From positions 372,001-436,000 of the forward strand of contig JADGDS010000002.1 in NCBI GenBank assembly GCA_016744775.1: 64,000 nt of DNA, written 5' to 3'. The stretch is from Candidatus Marithrix sp. (GTDB lineage: Bacteria; Pseudomonadota; Gammaproteobacteria; Beggiatoales; Beggiatoaceae). Position numbers and translations under genes: made by a program. Below are positions 31,257-39,627 of this stretch, piece after piece (the first letter of the stretch is position 1; the number at the start of each line of letters is the position of its first letter). The notes beneath the pieces are model-generated. The model was not told where the DNA came from, did no database searches, and saw only the letters and a program-made list of their open reading frames with translations.

Positions 31257-33101
31257 TATTTCTAAATATTTTCTGACTCTATAGTTGCTAGGGTTAATTG
31301 CTAGTACTTTTTCATATCTTGATATTGCTTCTTCTTTTTTTCCCATTACTGCAAAAATATTGGCTAGGTTAATTTGTGCCTTTAGGTTGTTTTTATCTAT
31401 TTTTAGGGCTTGTTCGTAGGTTTTTTTGGCGTTTAGATAAAATGTTCGGTTGTGGTTTTCACGCCCTAGTTCAAAGTAGATGTTGCCTTTGTTTATTAGA
31501 AATTTTGCATGGTTTAGTCGTCCCAATTTTTGCCGCTGGCTTAGGGAGTGGTTTATCCATGTTAGGGCTTTTTTATATTGGCGTAGGTTTTTGTAGGCTA
31601 CTATTATATTTAGGGCTGTTTCTGGGGTTAGTGACATGGATTCTGAGCCGTCTGGGTTTTTGCTTTTTGTGTAGATTGATCTTTTTAGGGCTTTGATTCC
31701 ATTGTTAAAGCTTATTTTACTTTGTTTTATTTTGCCTTGTCTTGCTTCTATTTTTCCTTGTTGAATTAGGTGTTTGCCTAGTATGTTCCATGCCCGTTTC
31801 TTTTTTGGTGATTGTTTTACGTTGTGTTGCCATAATGCTACCGGATCACGCCACATTTGATTGCGTTGCCATGTCGCTGTTGCCATCACTATTAATATTG
31901 ATGTTATTATTATTGGAGTTAGGCGTTTATTGATTATTTGTGGTATTTGTACCACTAGGATGTAGGCAGATAAAATTGCTAAGCCTAAATTTGGTAGGTA
32001 GGTTCTATGTTCAAATATTACGTCTTTGATGGGGATGAAGCTGGATTCTATGCTATGAGCTAGGTAGTAGAAGAATATTCCAAATGCTATTAGTGGGCGT
32101 TTACGTAGGTTGTAGGCTGCTATTATTAGTAATATTATGTGTCCTATTAATGCCCAAAATTCTTGACTTTGCATTATTTTGGCTAGCCAGTTGTAATTTT
32201 CATTGGCTATAAACATTCCTTGGCTTATTTGATAGGCATAGTCTATGTGTGAACTTATTGGCGAAAAGAATAAGCTTATATAGGTCCATAGTACTTTCAT
32301 TTGTGTGAGAAAGTAGGCGTAACGTGAAATATTTGTGCTGTCTCGCGTTAGGATGTCTATTGCTTGTAATGAGAATGGATCTTGGTTAAATACTGTTGCT
32401 ACTATATACCATATTGTAAACATGCCTATTAAGGCAGCAATTATGGTTAGGATAAAGCGGCGTATATGCCCGGGGAAGAATGTTAATTCTATTAGTAGTA
32501 TGGCTATTGGTAGGGTTACGGTGTTTTGTTTGGTGAAAAAGGCTAGTGTTGCTAGTAGTAAACACGATAGTGTCCAAATTAGTTTGGTAATAAGTTTGGG
32601 TTTTAATCGCGCTTGGATATAACACGCCATTGTCGCTATATAAAATAATGCGGCTAATGATGCTAGTCTTTGGACAATATAAGTAACTGCTTGAATTTGT
32701 AATGGGTGTAGTACAAATATTAAGGCGACTATTAGGGGTAGCCATGTTTTTGTTTGATTATTTAAGGCTGGTGTTGCTATTAAACCACGCATTAATCCAA
32801 ATACGGCTAATCCTGTTAGGAGGTGAATAAAAATATTTATTAGGTGATAACCATATACTTGGAATTGATGGAATTGGTAGTTTAGGGCAAAACTTAGGTA
32901 GCCTATTACTCTTAGTTTATATGCATTCCATATTTCAAAGAAAGTTCCTTGCCAGTTATAAAGTATTGGGTTTTCTTTGATTGATGAAAAATCATCTAGG
33001 TAAAATGGCACATCTAATGTGTGACCATAGGTTACTATTACGGCTATTAGTAATATTAATGTTTGGATGTAGCTTGTTTTTAGGATGTTTGTTAATTTCA
33101 T
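31242..33101 (-). CDS. Polytopic membrane protein with C-terminal TPRs (TMTC/oligosaccharyltransferase-like)
   Basis: 619 aa from the ATG at 33101. The frame stays open through the REP unit upstream, but those codons are repeat sequence. About ten or eleven membrane helices fill residues 10-420. The first luminal loop has the acidic motif FYLDDFSSI, matching the DD motif of GT-C/TMTC-type enzymes. The C-terminal 190 aa hold about four TPRs (LKAQINLANIFAVMGKKEEA). Similar bacterial proteins are predicted glycosyltransferases acting on the periplasmic side with lipid-linked donors, which fits the Wzm gene 155 bp upstream. No Shine-Dalgarno is seen; a REP palindrome ends 13 nt before the ATG. 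Confidence 0.8.
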   Translation of the reverse strand: MKLTNILKTSYIQTLILLIAVIVTYGHTLDVPFYLDDFSSIKENPILYNWQGTFFEIWNAYKLRVIGYLSFALNYQFHQFQVYGYHLINIFIHLLTGLAVFGLMRGLIATPALNNQTKTWLPLIVALIFVLHPLQIQAVTYIVQRLASLAALFYIATMACYIQARLKPKLITKLIWTLSCLLLATLAFFTKQNTVTLPIAILLIELTFFPGHIRRFILTIIAALIGMFTIWYIVATVFNQDPFSLQAIDILTRDSTNISRYAYFLTQMKVLWTYISLFFSPISSHIDYAYQISQGMFIANENYNWLAKIMQSQEFWALIGHIILLIIAAYNLRKRPLIAFGIFFYYLAHSIESSFIPIKDVIFEHRTYLPNLGLAILSAYILVVQIPQIINKRLTPIIITSILIVMATATWQRNQMWRDPVALWQHNVKQSPKKKRAWNILGKHLIQQGKIEARQGKIKQSKISFNNGIKALKRSIYTKSKNPDGSESMSLTPETALNIIVAYKNLRQYKKALTWINHSLSQRQKLGRLNHAKFLINKGNIYFELGRENHNRTFYLNAKKTYEQALKIDKNNLKAQINLANIFAVMGKKEEAISRYEKVLAINPSNYRVRKYLEILKSR

Positions 33102-33110
33102 GGTTTTTTT

Positions 33111-33249
33111 TAGTGGACGCTGGAGCGTCCATACATGCGTTACCACGCTGGAGCGTGGGAACGAGAAAGGGGGGGGAGGAAGGGTGAGATTTCTCGTTCC
33201 CACGCTCTAGCGTGGGAATGCGTGTTGAGACGCTCCAGCGTCTAGTGTT
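33111..33249. repeat. REP cluster A (two units, inverted)
   Basis: Unit 33111-33166 reads GACGCTGGAGCGTC then CCACGCTGGAGCGTGG. Unit 33191-33249 is the reverse order, so the GAACGAG ends face each other across a G-rich spacer. The cluster fills the gap between the TMTC-like gene and the Wzm gene. Confidence 0.9.
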
Positions 33250-33255
33250 AATTAT

Positions 33256-34074
33256 TTAAACTACTTCTCGAATATGCGGCTGTGCCCTTTTAAAGAGTAT
33301 CCAAGCTGGTCCAATTAATAGTATCCATAATATTAATGGTCGCAATACGTTGCCCCAATCCCAAGGTAATCCTTGGATTCCTGCATGGATTAGTGCCATT
33401 ATGTCTGCAATGGGATTAATTATTAGTGCCCATTGCATGGCTTCTGGCATTTGTGTTGGCATATATAGTATTGGTGTTAAATATAGTGTTATGGTTATCA
33501 TAAATGGAAAAAATTGACCTATGTCTTTTAGGAATAAGCCTATTATTGATAGTAGGTAGGCAAATGGTATTAGCCATATCGCTATTAGTAATATGCTTAT
33601 TATTGCAATTGGTATTTTGTTTATATTTTCTAATATGCCTACTGTAGGTATCATAACTAAGATGTATAAAACAGCCGCTAGGATTATTGGTAATATTGGT
33701 AATATTTCTATGGGAAATACTGATTTTTTGTATAAGCCTCCAAATTCTGGTAGAATGTTTAGGCTACGTGATAGTATTTCGGATATAAATAACCACGGCA
33801 GCATTCCTAATAGGAAGTAATCTATAAAGGCTACTCCGTTGGGTAGTTTAATTTTTAGTACCATATCTAGTAGGAACCAAAATCCTAAAATTTGTAAAGC
33901 AGGTTGGAATATTAACCAAAAATGACCTAGTATAGTACCTGTGGTTCGTGTAGCAATATCGCGCTTAATTAATAATATTAAGAGGTAACGATGCTGATAA
34001 ATGGCTTGTAAAGGTTCTAATAAGCCAAGTTTAGTAGCAAATATGTATCGTTTCAGAAAATTTATTATGAACAT
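33256..34074 (-). CDS. ABC-2 type permease for polysaccharide export (Wzm-like)
   Basis: 272 aa with six predicted membrane helices. The N-terminal cytoplasmic region RYLLILLIKRDIATRTTGTI and GHFWLIFQPALQIL are typical of the Wzm/KpsM/TagG permease family. It would move an undecaprenyl-linked O-antigen or teichoic-like glycan across the inner membrane together with a Wzt-like ATPase. The only such ATPase in the window is at 43999-45180, nearly 10 kb away on the other strand. Its 3' end lies 7 bp from REP cluster A. Confidence 0.9.
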   Translation of the reverse strand: MFIINFLKRYIFATKLGLLEPLQAIYQHRYLLILLIKRDIATRTTGTILGHFWLIFQPALQILGFWFLLDMVLKIKLPNGVAFIDYFLLGMLPWLFISEILSRSLNILPEFGGLYKKSVFPIEILPILPIILAAVLYILVMIPTVGILENINKIPIAIISILLIAIWLIPFAYLLSIIGLFLKDIGQFFPFMITITLYLTPILYMPTQMPEAMQWALIINPIADIMALIHAGIQGLPWDWGNVLRPLILWILLIGPAWILFKRAQPHIREVV

Positions 34075-34281
34075 TATGCCTTATAGAATAACATATTATG
34101 TTTAAATTGAAAAAAAATTTAAACTATGTCTTGATATTATTTGCAGCTTATGCAAAACTTAGTAGATAAAGATGATTATGAATTTAAATAATCTATTGCA
34201 AAAAGGATTGATTTGCAATATTCTTATGTAGGAATAGATTTTAAATTTATTATGTTAATTATTAATTCTGGAGAAATATTT

Positions 34282-37200
34282 ATGAATATAAAGAAAACGC
34301 TCATTTCGGTTGGTTTATCCGCCGCACTGAGTGCCGTACCGCTGATAGCGCAAGCGGATTTGGTATCTCAGACGGCAATTACTGCTGGTGTAGATGTATT
34401 AGTGAAGGATAGTGCTTCATTAGCAGGTCAAAAATTAGTATTGACTGAAAATGTTGCCGGAGCTGTTAGTACAGGAACTATTGTTCTTGTACTAGATAAT
34501 AGTGCAGAATTTGTATCAGCAAAGGTAAAAGCTAGCACTATCACAATTGATAATAATGATACAGTTATCACTGCTACTACTGGTAAATTAATAATAAATG
34601 TGACAACTGTTGGGACTGATTCATTAGGAACTATTACCCTTTCAGAGATTACAATTAAAACTTCTAGCAGTTCTGTTGGTGCTGAGATAAAGATAAGTAA
34701 AGATAGCAGTAGTACAGCAACTGGTGCTGAATTCCCTGCTCTAAAAATAGCTACAATTGTAGATCCTAGTGTAACAATAGAAAATACTAGTGGAACTACT
34801 CCTTCCTTTAAAGCTGGCTTAGCTGTAGATCTTCTTGATATTTTAATCGCAGAAAATGCAGAAGGTGCTATTGATACGCTTGATGATGATAATAATTCTG
34901 TTACAGATGCAATTACTGTCACTTTACCCTCTGGTTGGACATTTGATGGTACTCCAACTATAGCGGATAGTAATGCTACTGTGAATGCTCCTAGTAATAA
35001 TACAGTAACAATTCAAGATCTCACATCTAGTCAAATTGCTATACAAGCTAAAATTAAAGCACCTGATGGTGTTAGTAATGGTGATGTTAAAGTTGATGTA
35101 ACTGCTAAACTTTCTAATGGTGAAACTAAAAGTGAAACATTAGTAGTCGGAACAGTGGAAGAGAGTGGTATTAAGGCTATAGTAGTTGATAAATCAACAG
35201 CTGCCTTTGATGCTGAGAAAGCGGCATCAACAACAGTACCTGAAGTACCAATAGGTAAGTTGGATGCCCAGCTTAATTCTATTATGGTAGTGGAAAACTT
35301 TGGAAACGACTTAACTACAAGTGATGAATTAATATTAACTTTACCAACAGGTGTTAAGTTCACTTCAATTGGAGTAGCAAACTTAGATTCTAAGTATATT
35401 ACATTAGGTACTGTTGCAGATCCAAATAGCGATAATACACTTACCATTCCTATTACAGATGCTGGAACAGATTTAACATCTGCAAATAGCAAAGGCGGTG
35501 TCTTAATAATCAAAAGCGGTATAATAGTAGATATTGCTGAAGATGCACCAGAAGGTGATATTAAGGCGGTTCTTACTGGTAAAGTCAATGGTGTTGATAT
35601 TACGGCAATTGATCTCATTATTGGTAAAATCATAAAAGGTGGAACTACAAATGAAGCCAATTCAGATATTAATACTGTTGGTGTAGGTAGTTCTAATGTA
35701 GCAATTGCTGAATTTACCTTAACTGAAGTTGTTCCGGGTGCTCTTAAAGGCAATAACAAAACAATTACTTTAACTTTACCAGATGGTGTTACTTGGACAA
35801 ATAAAACATCTGCACCTGTGTGTACTGGAAGTAATATTACTATTGGTCCTATTGATGATTTCACTGATGGTGATAAAGTAGCTACTTTCCCTGTAACTAC
35901 AGTTTCTACAAGTACAGCTGGTAAAATTACTTGTAGCGGTAATATAAATATTAATAGTGACTTAAAACCCGGTGATATTGAAGTAACAATTGGTGGTACT
36001 GCTGGTGCAACTGAAGGTAACGTATTAATAGCAAAAGCAGCTACAGGTACAAGTGTTTCTGTTGGTGATGTACCTCAATTGACGGCTGGAGTTTCTGCCA
36101 AAGCAATTGCAACTATAACTATAACTGAATCTTTCGCTGGTTCATTATCTGCCGATGGTAAATTTAGAATTCAATTACCTGAAGGCTTAGTTTGGACAGC
36201 AGCTCTTCCAACAGTTTCAACTGAATTGAAATCTGGAGAAAGTGGTACTATACTGGTTAAAGATATTGCTGGTACAGGATGGAGATTTAGTCTAGCTACT
36301 ACCATAACTGTAAATGATACTGTAGTCATTCAAGTACCTAGTACAGCTTCAACTGGTGCAACAGTAATATCATTTGCGGAATTGAAGATAAATATTCCAG
36401 ATGGAAGAGCAGATGGTTTAATCGAAGTTAAACTTTTTGATGGTGATGCAAGTGGAGAGAATGGTGCTGGTGTAACTGAAGAAGCTAAATTATTAGTAGG
36501 TGTTATAGGCGTTATCCCTGAGTTCAAAGTAGATCCATTAACTGTAAAAGTTGCTGTAGGCGCAACAGTTGAAGTTACTGCTTCAGGTGGCTTAGGTACA
36601 GCGAAGGTTGGCACAGTAGCTGATGCTACAATTGCAACTGCAATCATTGACAATGGTAAAGTTACTATAACTGGTGTTAAAGAAGGTAAAACTTCAGTAA
36701 TAGTATCTGATGGCAGCGCAACTGCACAAACTAAAACTGTAGAAATTGAAGTAACTGCAGCAGAAGCACTAAAAGTTGATCCAGCGACTGTAGAAGTTGA
36801 AGTTGGCAAAACTGTTGAAGTAACTGTTTCAGGTGGTAAAGCAGGCTATACAGCAACATCATCAGCGGATGCGACAGCTACTGCAACAATATCAAATACT
36901 AAAGTAACAATAACTGGTGTAGTAGAAGGTACAGCTACAATCACAATTGAAGATTCAGCAGATCCTAAAGGAAAAGTTGAAGTTACTGTAACCGTGAAGG
37001 CAGCAGGTACTGGAACACCAACATTACCACCAGCTGGTGAAGGAAAAAATAGTGGTTTTGATAAAGATGGCAATCCAGTAACAAGTGATGCTAAATTCTC
37101 TGGTGGCGTAAGCGATGATTCTGGAGCTACACATGCAGCTAAAGAAATTGCAGAAGACAAACCAATTACTGTCAATGTCAAGATCGAAGTTGATCCAACA

Positions 37201-37500
37201 CATAAAGACAAGAAAGGTAGTTACTATGTAGTTGCTGGCTATCAAGTATCTGATGATGCAGTACCATTCTGGTGGTTCTACAAAGAAGATAAAACATGGG
37301 TAGATTGGGCACCAGTTGATCTTGCAACCAGATCTGCTTACAAAGAAACAGAAACTTTAGGCACAATTGAAATTGAAATTGTAAAAGATTTGAGTCTCAA
37401 AGGCTTCAAAGGTAACTACTTCGTGTACTTAGCTTATGAAACCACAGAAGATGGAGCTATCTTCTTCAACTTACCAGCTATAGAATTTACTATAAAATAG
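34282..37500 (+). CDS. Large secreted protein with Ig-like (Big_2) repeats
   Basis: 1072 aa from the ATG at 34282, which has GGAGA 8 nt upstream; an upstream start at 34213 would disrupt the signal peptide. The signal peptide is MNIKKTLISVGLSAALSAVP and on to AQA. Four repeats of about 150 aa follow, rich in T, D, V and I, with motifs like ITVTLPSGWTFDG and LTLPDGVTWT. Two Big_2-like modules of about 85 aa lie near 770-930, each with VEVTxSGG and VTITGVxEGxxxI. A C-terminal domain of about 120 aa contains GSYYVVAGYQVSDDA and several Trp residues. The composition suggests an S-layer or adhesin-like surface protein. A strong terminator follows. Confidence 0.8.
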   Translation: MNIKKTLISVGLSAALSAVPLIAQADLVSQTAITAGVDVLVKDSASLAGQKLVLTENVAGAVSTGTIVLVLDNSAEFVSAKVKASTITIDNNDTVITATTGKLIINVTTVGTDSLGTITLSEITIKTSSSSVGAEIKISKDSSSTATGAEFPALKIATIVDPSVTIENTSGTTPSFKAGLAVDLLDILIAENAEGAIDTLDDDNNSVTDAITVTLPSGWTFDGTPTIADSNATVNAPSNNTVTIQDLTSSQIAIQAKIKAPDGVSNGDVKVDVTAKLSNGETKSETLVVGTVEESGIKAIVVDKSTAAFDAEKAASTTVPEVPIGKLDAQLNSIMVVENFGNDLTTSDELILTLPTGVKFTSIGVANLDSKYITLGTVADPNSDNTLTIPITDAGTDLTSANSKGGVLIIKSGIIVDIAEDAPEGDIKAVLTGKVNGVDITAIDLIIGKIIKGGTTNEANSDINTVGVGSSNVAIAEFTLTEVVPGALKGNNKTITLTLPDGVTWTNKTSAPVCTGSNITIGPIDDFTDGDKVATFPVTTVSTSTAGKITCSGNININSDLKPGDIEVTIGGTAGATEGNVLIAKAATGTSVSVGDVPQLTAGVSAKAIATITITESFAGSLSADGKFRIQLPEGLVWTAALPTVSTELKSGESGTILVKDIAGTGWRFSLATTITVNDTVVIQVPSTASTGATVISFAELKINIPDGRADGLIEVKLFDGDASGENGAGVTEEAKLLVGVIGVIPEFKVDPLTVKVAVGATVEVTASGGLGTAKVGTVADATIATAIIDNGKVTITGVKEGKTSVIVSDGSATAQTKTVEIEVTAAEALKVDPATVEVEVGKTVEVTVSGGKAGYTATSSADATATATISNTKVTITGVVEGTATITIEDSADPKGKVEVTVTVKAAGTGTPTLPPAGEGKNSGFDKDGNPVTSDAKFSGGVSDDSGATHAAKEIAEDKPITVNVKIEVDPTHKDKKGSYYVVAGYQVSDDAVPFWWFYKEDKTWVDWAPVDLATRSAYKETETLGTIEIEIVKDLSLKGFKGNYFVYLAYETTEDGAIFFNLPAIEFTIK

Positions 37501-37527
37501 TAATATAAATCTAATAGCCTAACTAAG

Positions 37528-37562
37528 GGCGGTATTCCTGAAAAGGAATATCGCCTTTTTTT
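37528..37562 (+). terminator. Rho-independent terminator
   Basis: GGCGGTATTCC (37528-37538) pairs with GGAATATCGCC (37545-37555), with one G-U, around a 6-nt loop and is followed by seven T. It terminates the 34282-37500 gene. Confidence 0.88.
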
Positions 37563-37599
37563 ATGAGGCATGATAAAATCTTATAATTTATAAACCTAC

Positions 37600-37745
37600 T
37601 CTCGTTCCCACGCTCCAGCGTGGTAACGCATGTGTTGGCGCTCCAGCGCCGAGTAAAACTTGCTCTAATTATCCAGTACAAGATAAAAAACACTTGACGC
37701 TGGAGCGTCTGCTCATGCGTTACCACGCTGGAGCGTGGGAACGAG
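37600..37745. repeat. REP cluster B (two units, inverted)
   Basis: Unit 37600-37655 starts CTCGTTCCCACGCTCCAGCG and ends with the variant stem GGCGCTCCAGCGCC. Unit 37691-37745 is in the opposite orientation. About 35 bp of unrelated sequence separate them. Confidence 0.9.
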
Positions 37746-37763
37746 GGTAAACCTGATAATAAT

Positions 37764-38630
37764 ATGAAATCATCAATAATTTTAGGGTTAATACTAACAT
37801 TAACCAGCAATATAACTTATAGTTTTGACCTATTTAATCCAGATCGTGGAAAAGCCAAACCATCAACTAGAAAATATGTAAAACCGGTAATTGGAACATC
37901 AACAACGCCATCTTCTACAAGAAGAAGAACAACATCAACAACAAAGACATCATCCACATCACCCTCAAATAAAAAACTGGAAGACCTTATAAAAAAATTA
38001 AGGTCATCAAAAAAATTAGCTAATCCATTCAAACAAATTTTTCCTATTGACTCCAAGATTTTACCAACTGCGCTAAAACCCTCAGAACTTAAAAAATTGC
38101 CTAATGGTACTACGGGTTCAACTTCATATAAGGAACTTATTAAATCTCGTAAAGCAGCTGTGAAAAAGCGTGTCAAAAAACGAAAACTAAAACGACAAAG
38201 AGACTTTGTATTACTAGGAACTAGCCGTATTGGTAGTAGAAGAGCAGTAGTATTAAAAGCCCCAAATAACAAACAATTTATACAATACTTTGAAGACAAT
38301 GTAGTAACAGAAATCAAAGACCATGAAGGATATTACTTATTAAGCGTAGAACCACGTGAAATCGTGATAGAATATCCAGAAGATGCGCCATGTCGCAAAT
38401 CAAATGGAGCAAAAGGAATAATCTGTAATGAACAAGACGAAGGTAGAACAGCCTTACTAAGCTTAGAAAAAAGTAAAATTATAGCGTCATCACCTAAACC
38501 TGTAACAACAGCAACAACAGAAAAACCCAAAACCAAATTTAAGAGAAAAGTGATAAAAGAAGAAGACGTACCACCCGGCATGAGAGTAGTACATACACCA
38601 TTTGGAGATAGACTAATACCGGTGAAATAA
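37764..38630 (+). CDS. Basic secreted hypothetical protein
   Basis: 288 aa. It has a signal peptide (SSIILGLILTLTSNITYS), then a Ser/Thr/Arg/Lys-rich low-complexity stretch (about 30-75) and a strongly basic central part (KAAVKKRVKKRKLKRQRD). The C-terminal domain (about 145-230) could be a small beta domain (FVLLGTSRIGSRRAVVLK, then IVIEYPEDAPC). The pattern of a linker plus a small beta domain recalls type II secretion GspC or PilP-like proteins, but I cannot confirm a family. It stands alone between REP clusters B and C. Confidence 0.65.
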   Translation: MKSSIILGLILTLTSNITYSFDLFNPDRGKAKPSTRKYVKPVIGTSTTPSSTRRRTTSTTKTSSTSPSNKKLEDLIKKLRSSKKLANPFKQIFPIDSKILPTALKPSELKKLPNGTTGSTSYKELIKSRKAAVKKRVKKRKLKRQRDFVLLGTSRIGSRRAVVLKAPNNKQFIQYFEDNVVTEIKDHEGYYLLSVEPREIVIEYPEDAPCRKSNGAKGIICNEQDEGRTALLSLEKSKIIASSPKPVTTATTEKPKTKFKRKVIKEEDVPPGMRVVHTPFGDRLIPVK

Positions 38631-38636
38631 ATCACA

Positions 38637-38755
38637 CTCGACGCTGGAGCGTCTGTACACGCATTCCCACGCTAGAGCGTGGGAACGAGAACCTCGTAAC
38701 CCTCGTTCCCACGCTCCAGCGTGGGAATGCATGTTTGGACGCTCCAGCGTCCAGT
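38637..38755. repeat. REP cluster C (two units, inverted)
   Basis: Unit 38637-38690 (GACGCTGGAGCGTC first) and unit 38702-38755 (opposite orientation) face each other with a 10-bp gap. The cluster lies directly upstream of the RAYT gene, ending 22 bp before its start codon. Confidence 0.92.
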
Positions 38756-38777
38756 AAAAAAAATTGGAGCGCAAAAA

Positions 38778-39314
38778 ATGGGTAGAAGCCGTTATAAAAT
38801 CTACGAACCCCAAAAACCACATTTTCTAACCTGCACAATAATCAATTGGATACCCATATTCACTCGTAAGGATACTGTACAAATAATCATAGATTCGTTA
38901 AATTACCTACAACAGGAACGTCATTTTAAACTTTATGGTTATGTAATTTTAGAAAATCATTTACACTTAATAGCTCAAACTGATAATTTAGCTAAAGAAA
39001 TAAGTAATTTTAAATCTTATACAGCTAAAATGCTAATACGATATTTAGAAAAAAAGCGGGTTGAACGAATTTTACGAGAACTTGAATTTCGTAAGAAACA
39101 ACATAAAAATGACCGAAAATATCAAGTATGGGAAGAAGGTTCACATCCACAACTCTTGCAAAATCTTCAAATGCTGATACAAAAATTGGAATATATTCAT
39201 TTTAATCCAGTTAAGCGTGGATATGTAGATGAACCAATTCATTGGCGTTATTCTAGTGCGCGTAATTATGCTAATATGGAAAGTTTACTGCCGGTATTTA
39301 CCGACTGGAAATAA
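38778..39314 (+). CDS. REP-associated tyrosine transposase (RAYT, Y1 HUH family)
   Basis: 178 aa from the ATG at 38778, preceded by GGAG 8 nt upstream; the frame is open into REP cluster C but that part is repeat. The start GRSRYKIYEPQKPHFLT is typical of RAYTs. The HUH motif is in ENHLHLIAQ, and the catalytic tyrosine is probably in KLEYIHFNPVKRGYV. RAYTs are single-strand HUH nucleases that bind and cleave REP palindromes and are held to disperse them. Here REP clusters C and D flank the gene on both sides and identical units recur through 25 kb, as expected of a REPtron. The gene appears intact. Confidence 0.93.
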   Translation: MGRSRYKIYEPQKPHFLTCTIINWIPIFTRKDTVQIIIDSLNYLQQERHFKLYGYVILENHLHLIAQTDNLAKEISNFKSYTAKMLIRYLEKKRVERILRELEFRKKQHKNDRKYQVWEEGSHPQLLQNLQMLIQKLEYIHFNPVKRGYVDEPIHWRYSSARNYANMESLLPVFTDWK

Positions 39315-39334
39315 ATAACTAACTAACAAACTAA

Positions 39335-39617
39335 CACTCGACGCTGGAATCTAGCAATCTCGTTCCCACGCTCCAGCGTGGTAACGCATGTCTGGACGCT
39401 CCAGCGTCCAGTAGAAACTTAAGACTCGACGCTGGAGCGTCTGTACATGCATTCCCACGCTGGAGCGTGGGAACGAGAATATAAATAACTAACTAACACT
39501 CGACGCTGGAGCGTCTGTACATGCGTTACCACGCTAGAGCGTGGGAACGAGGGTGACGAGGTTCTCGTTCCCACGCTCCAGCGTGGGAACGCATGTGTGG
39601 ACGCTCCAGCGTCCAGT
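39335..39617. repeat. REP cluster D (four units plus a half unit)
   Basis: A half unit lies at 39335-39349. Full units lie at 39359-39413, 39424-39478, 39497-39552 and 39562-39617, in orientations forward, reverse, reverse, forward. The sequence ATAAATAACTAACTAAC just after the RAYT stop recurs at 39481-39497, so part of the cluster is a local duplication. It is the largest REP array here and ends 13 nt before the acnB ATG. Confidence 0.9.
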
Positions 39618-39627
39618 AGAAAAAAAT

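Noticed and set aside
34428..37366. Long antisense frames within the secreted protein gene (also 8748-9611 and 10935-11624)
   Set aside because: They are shadows of Thr/Val/Ala-rich repeat coding on the opposite strand, with no recognisable domains.
39335..39617. Possible CRISPR array in the repeated stretch
   Set aside because: Units are palindromic, inverted relative to each other and lack regular unique spacers; no cas genes nearby.
39541..39627. N-terminal extension of acnB, and likewise of the RAYT (38721-38777) and TMTC-like (33102-33203) genes
   Set aside because: The extra residues are REP sequence; internal ATGs match family N-termini.
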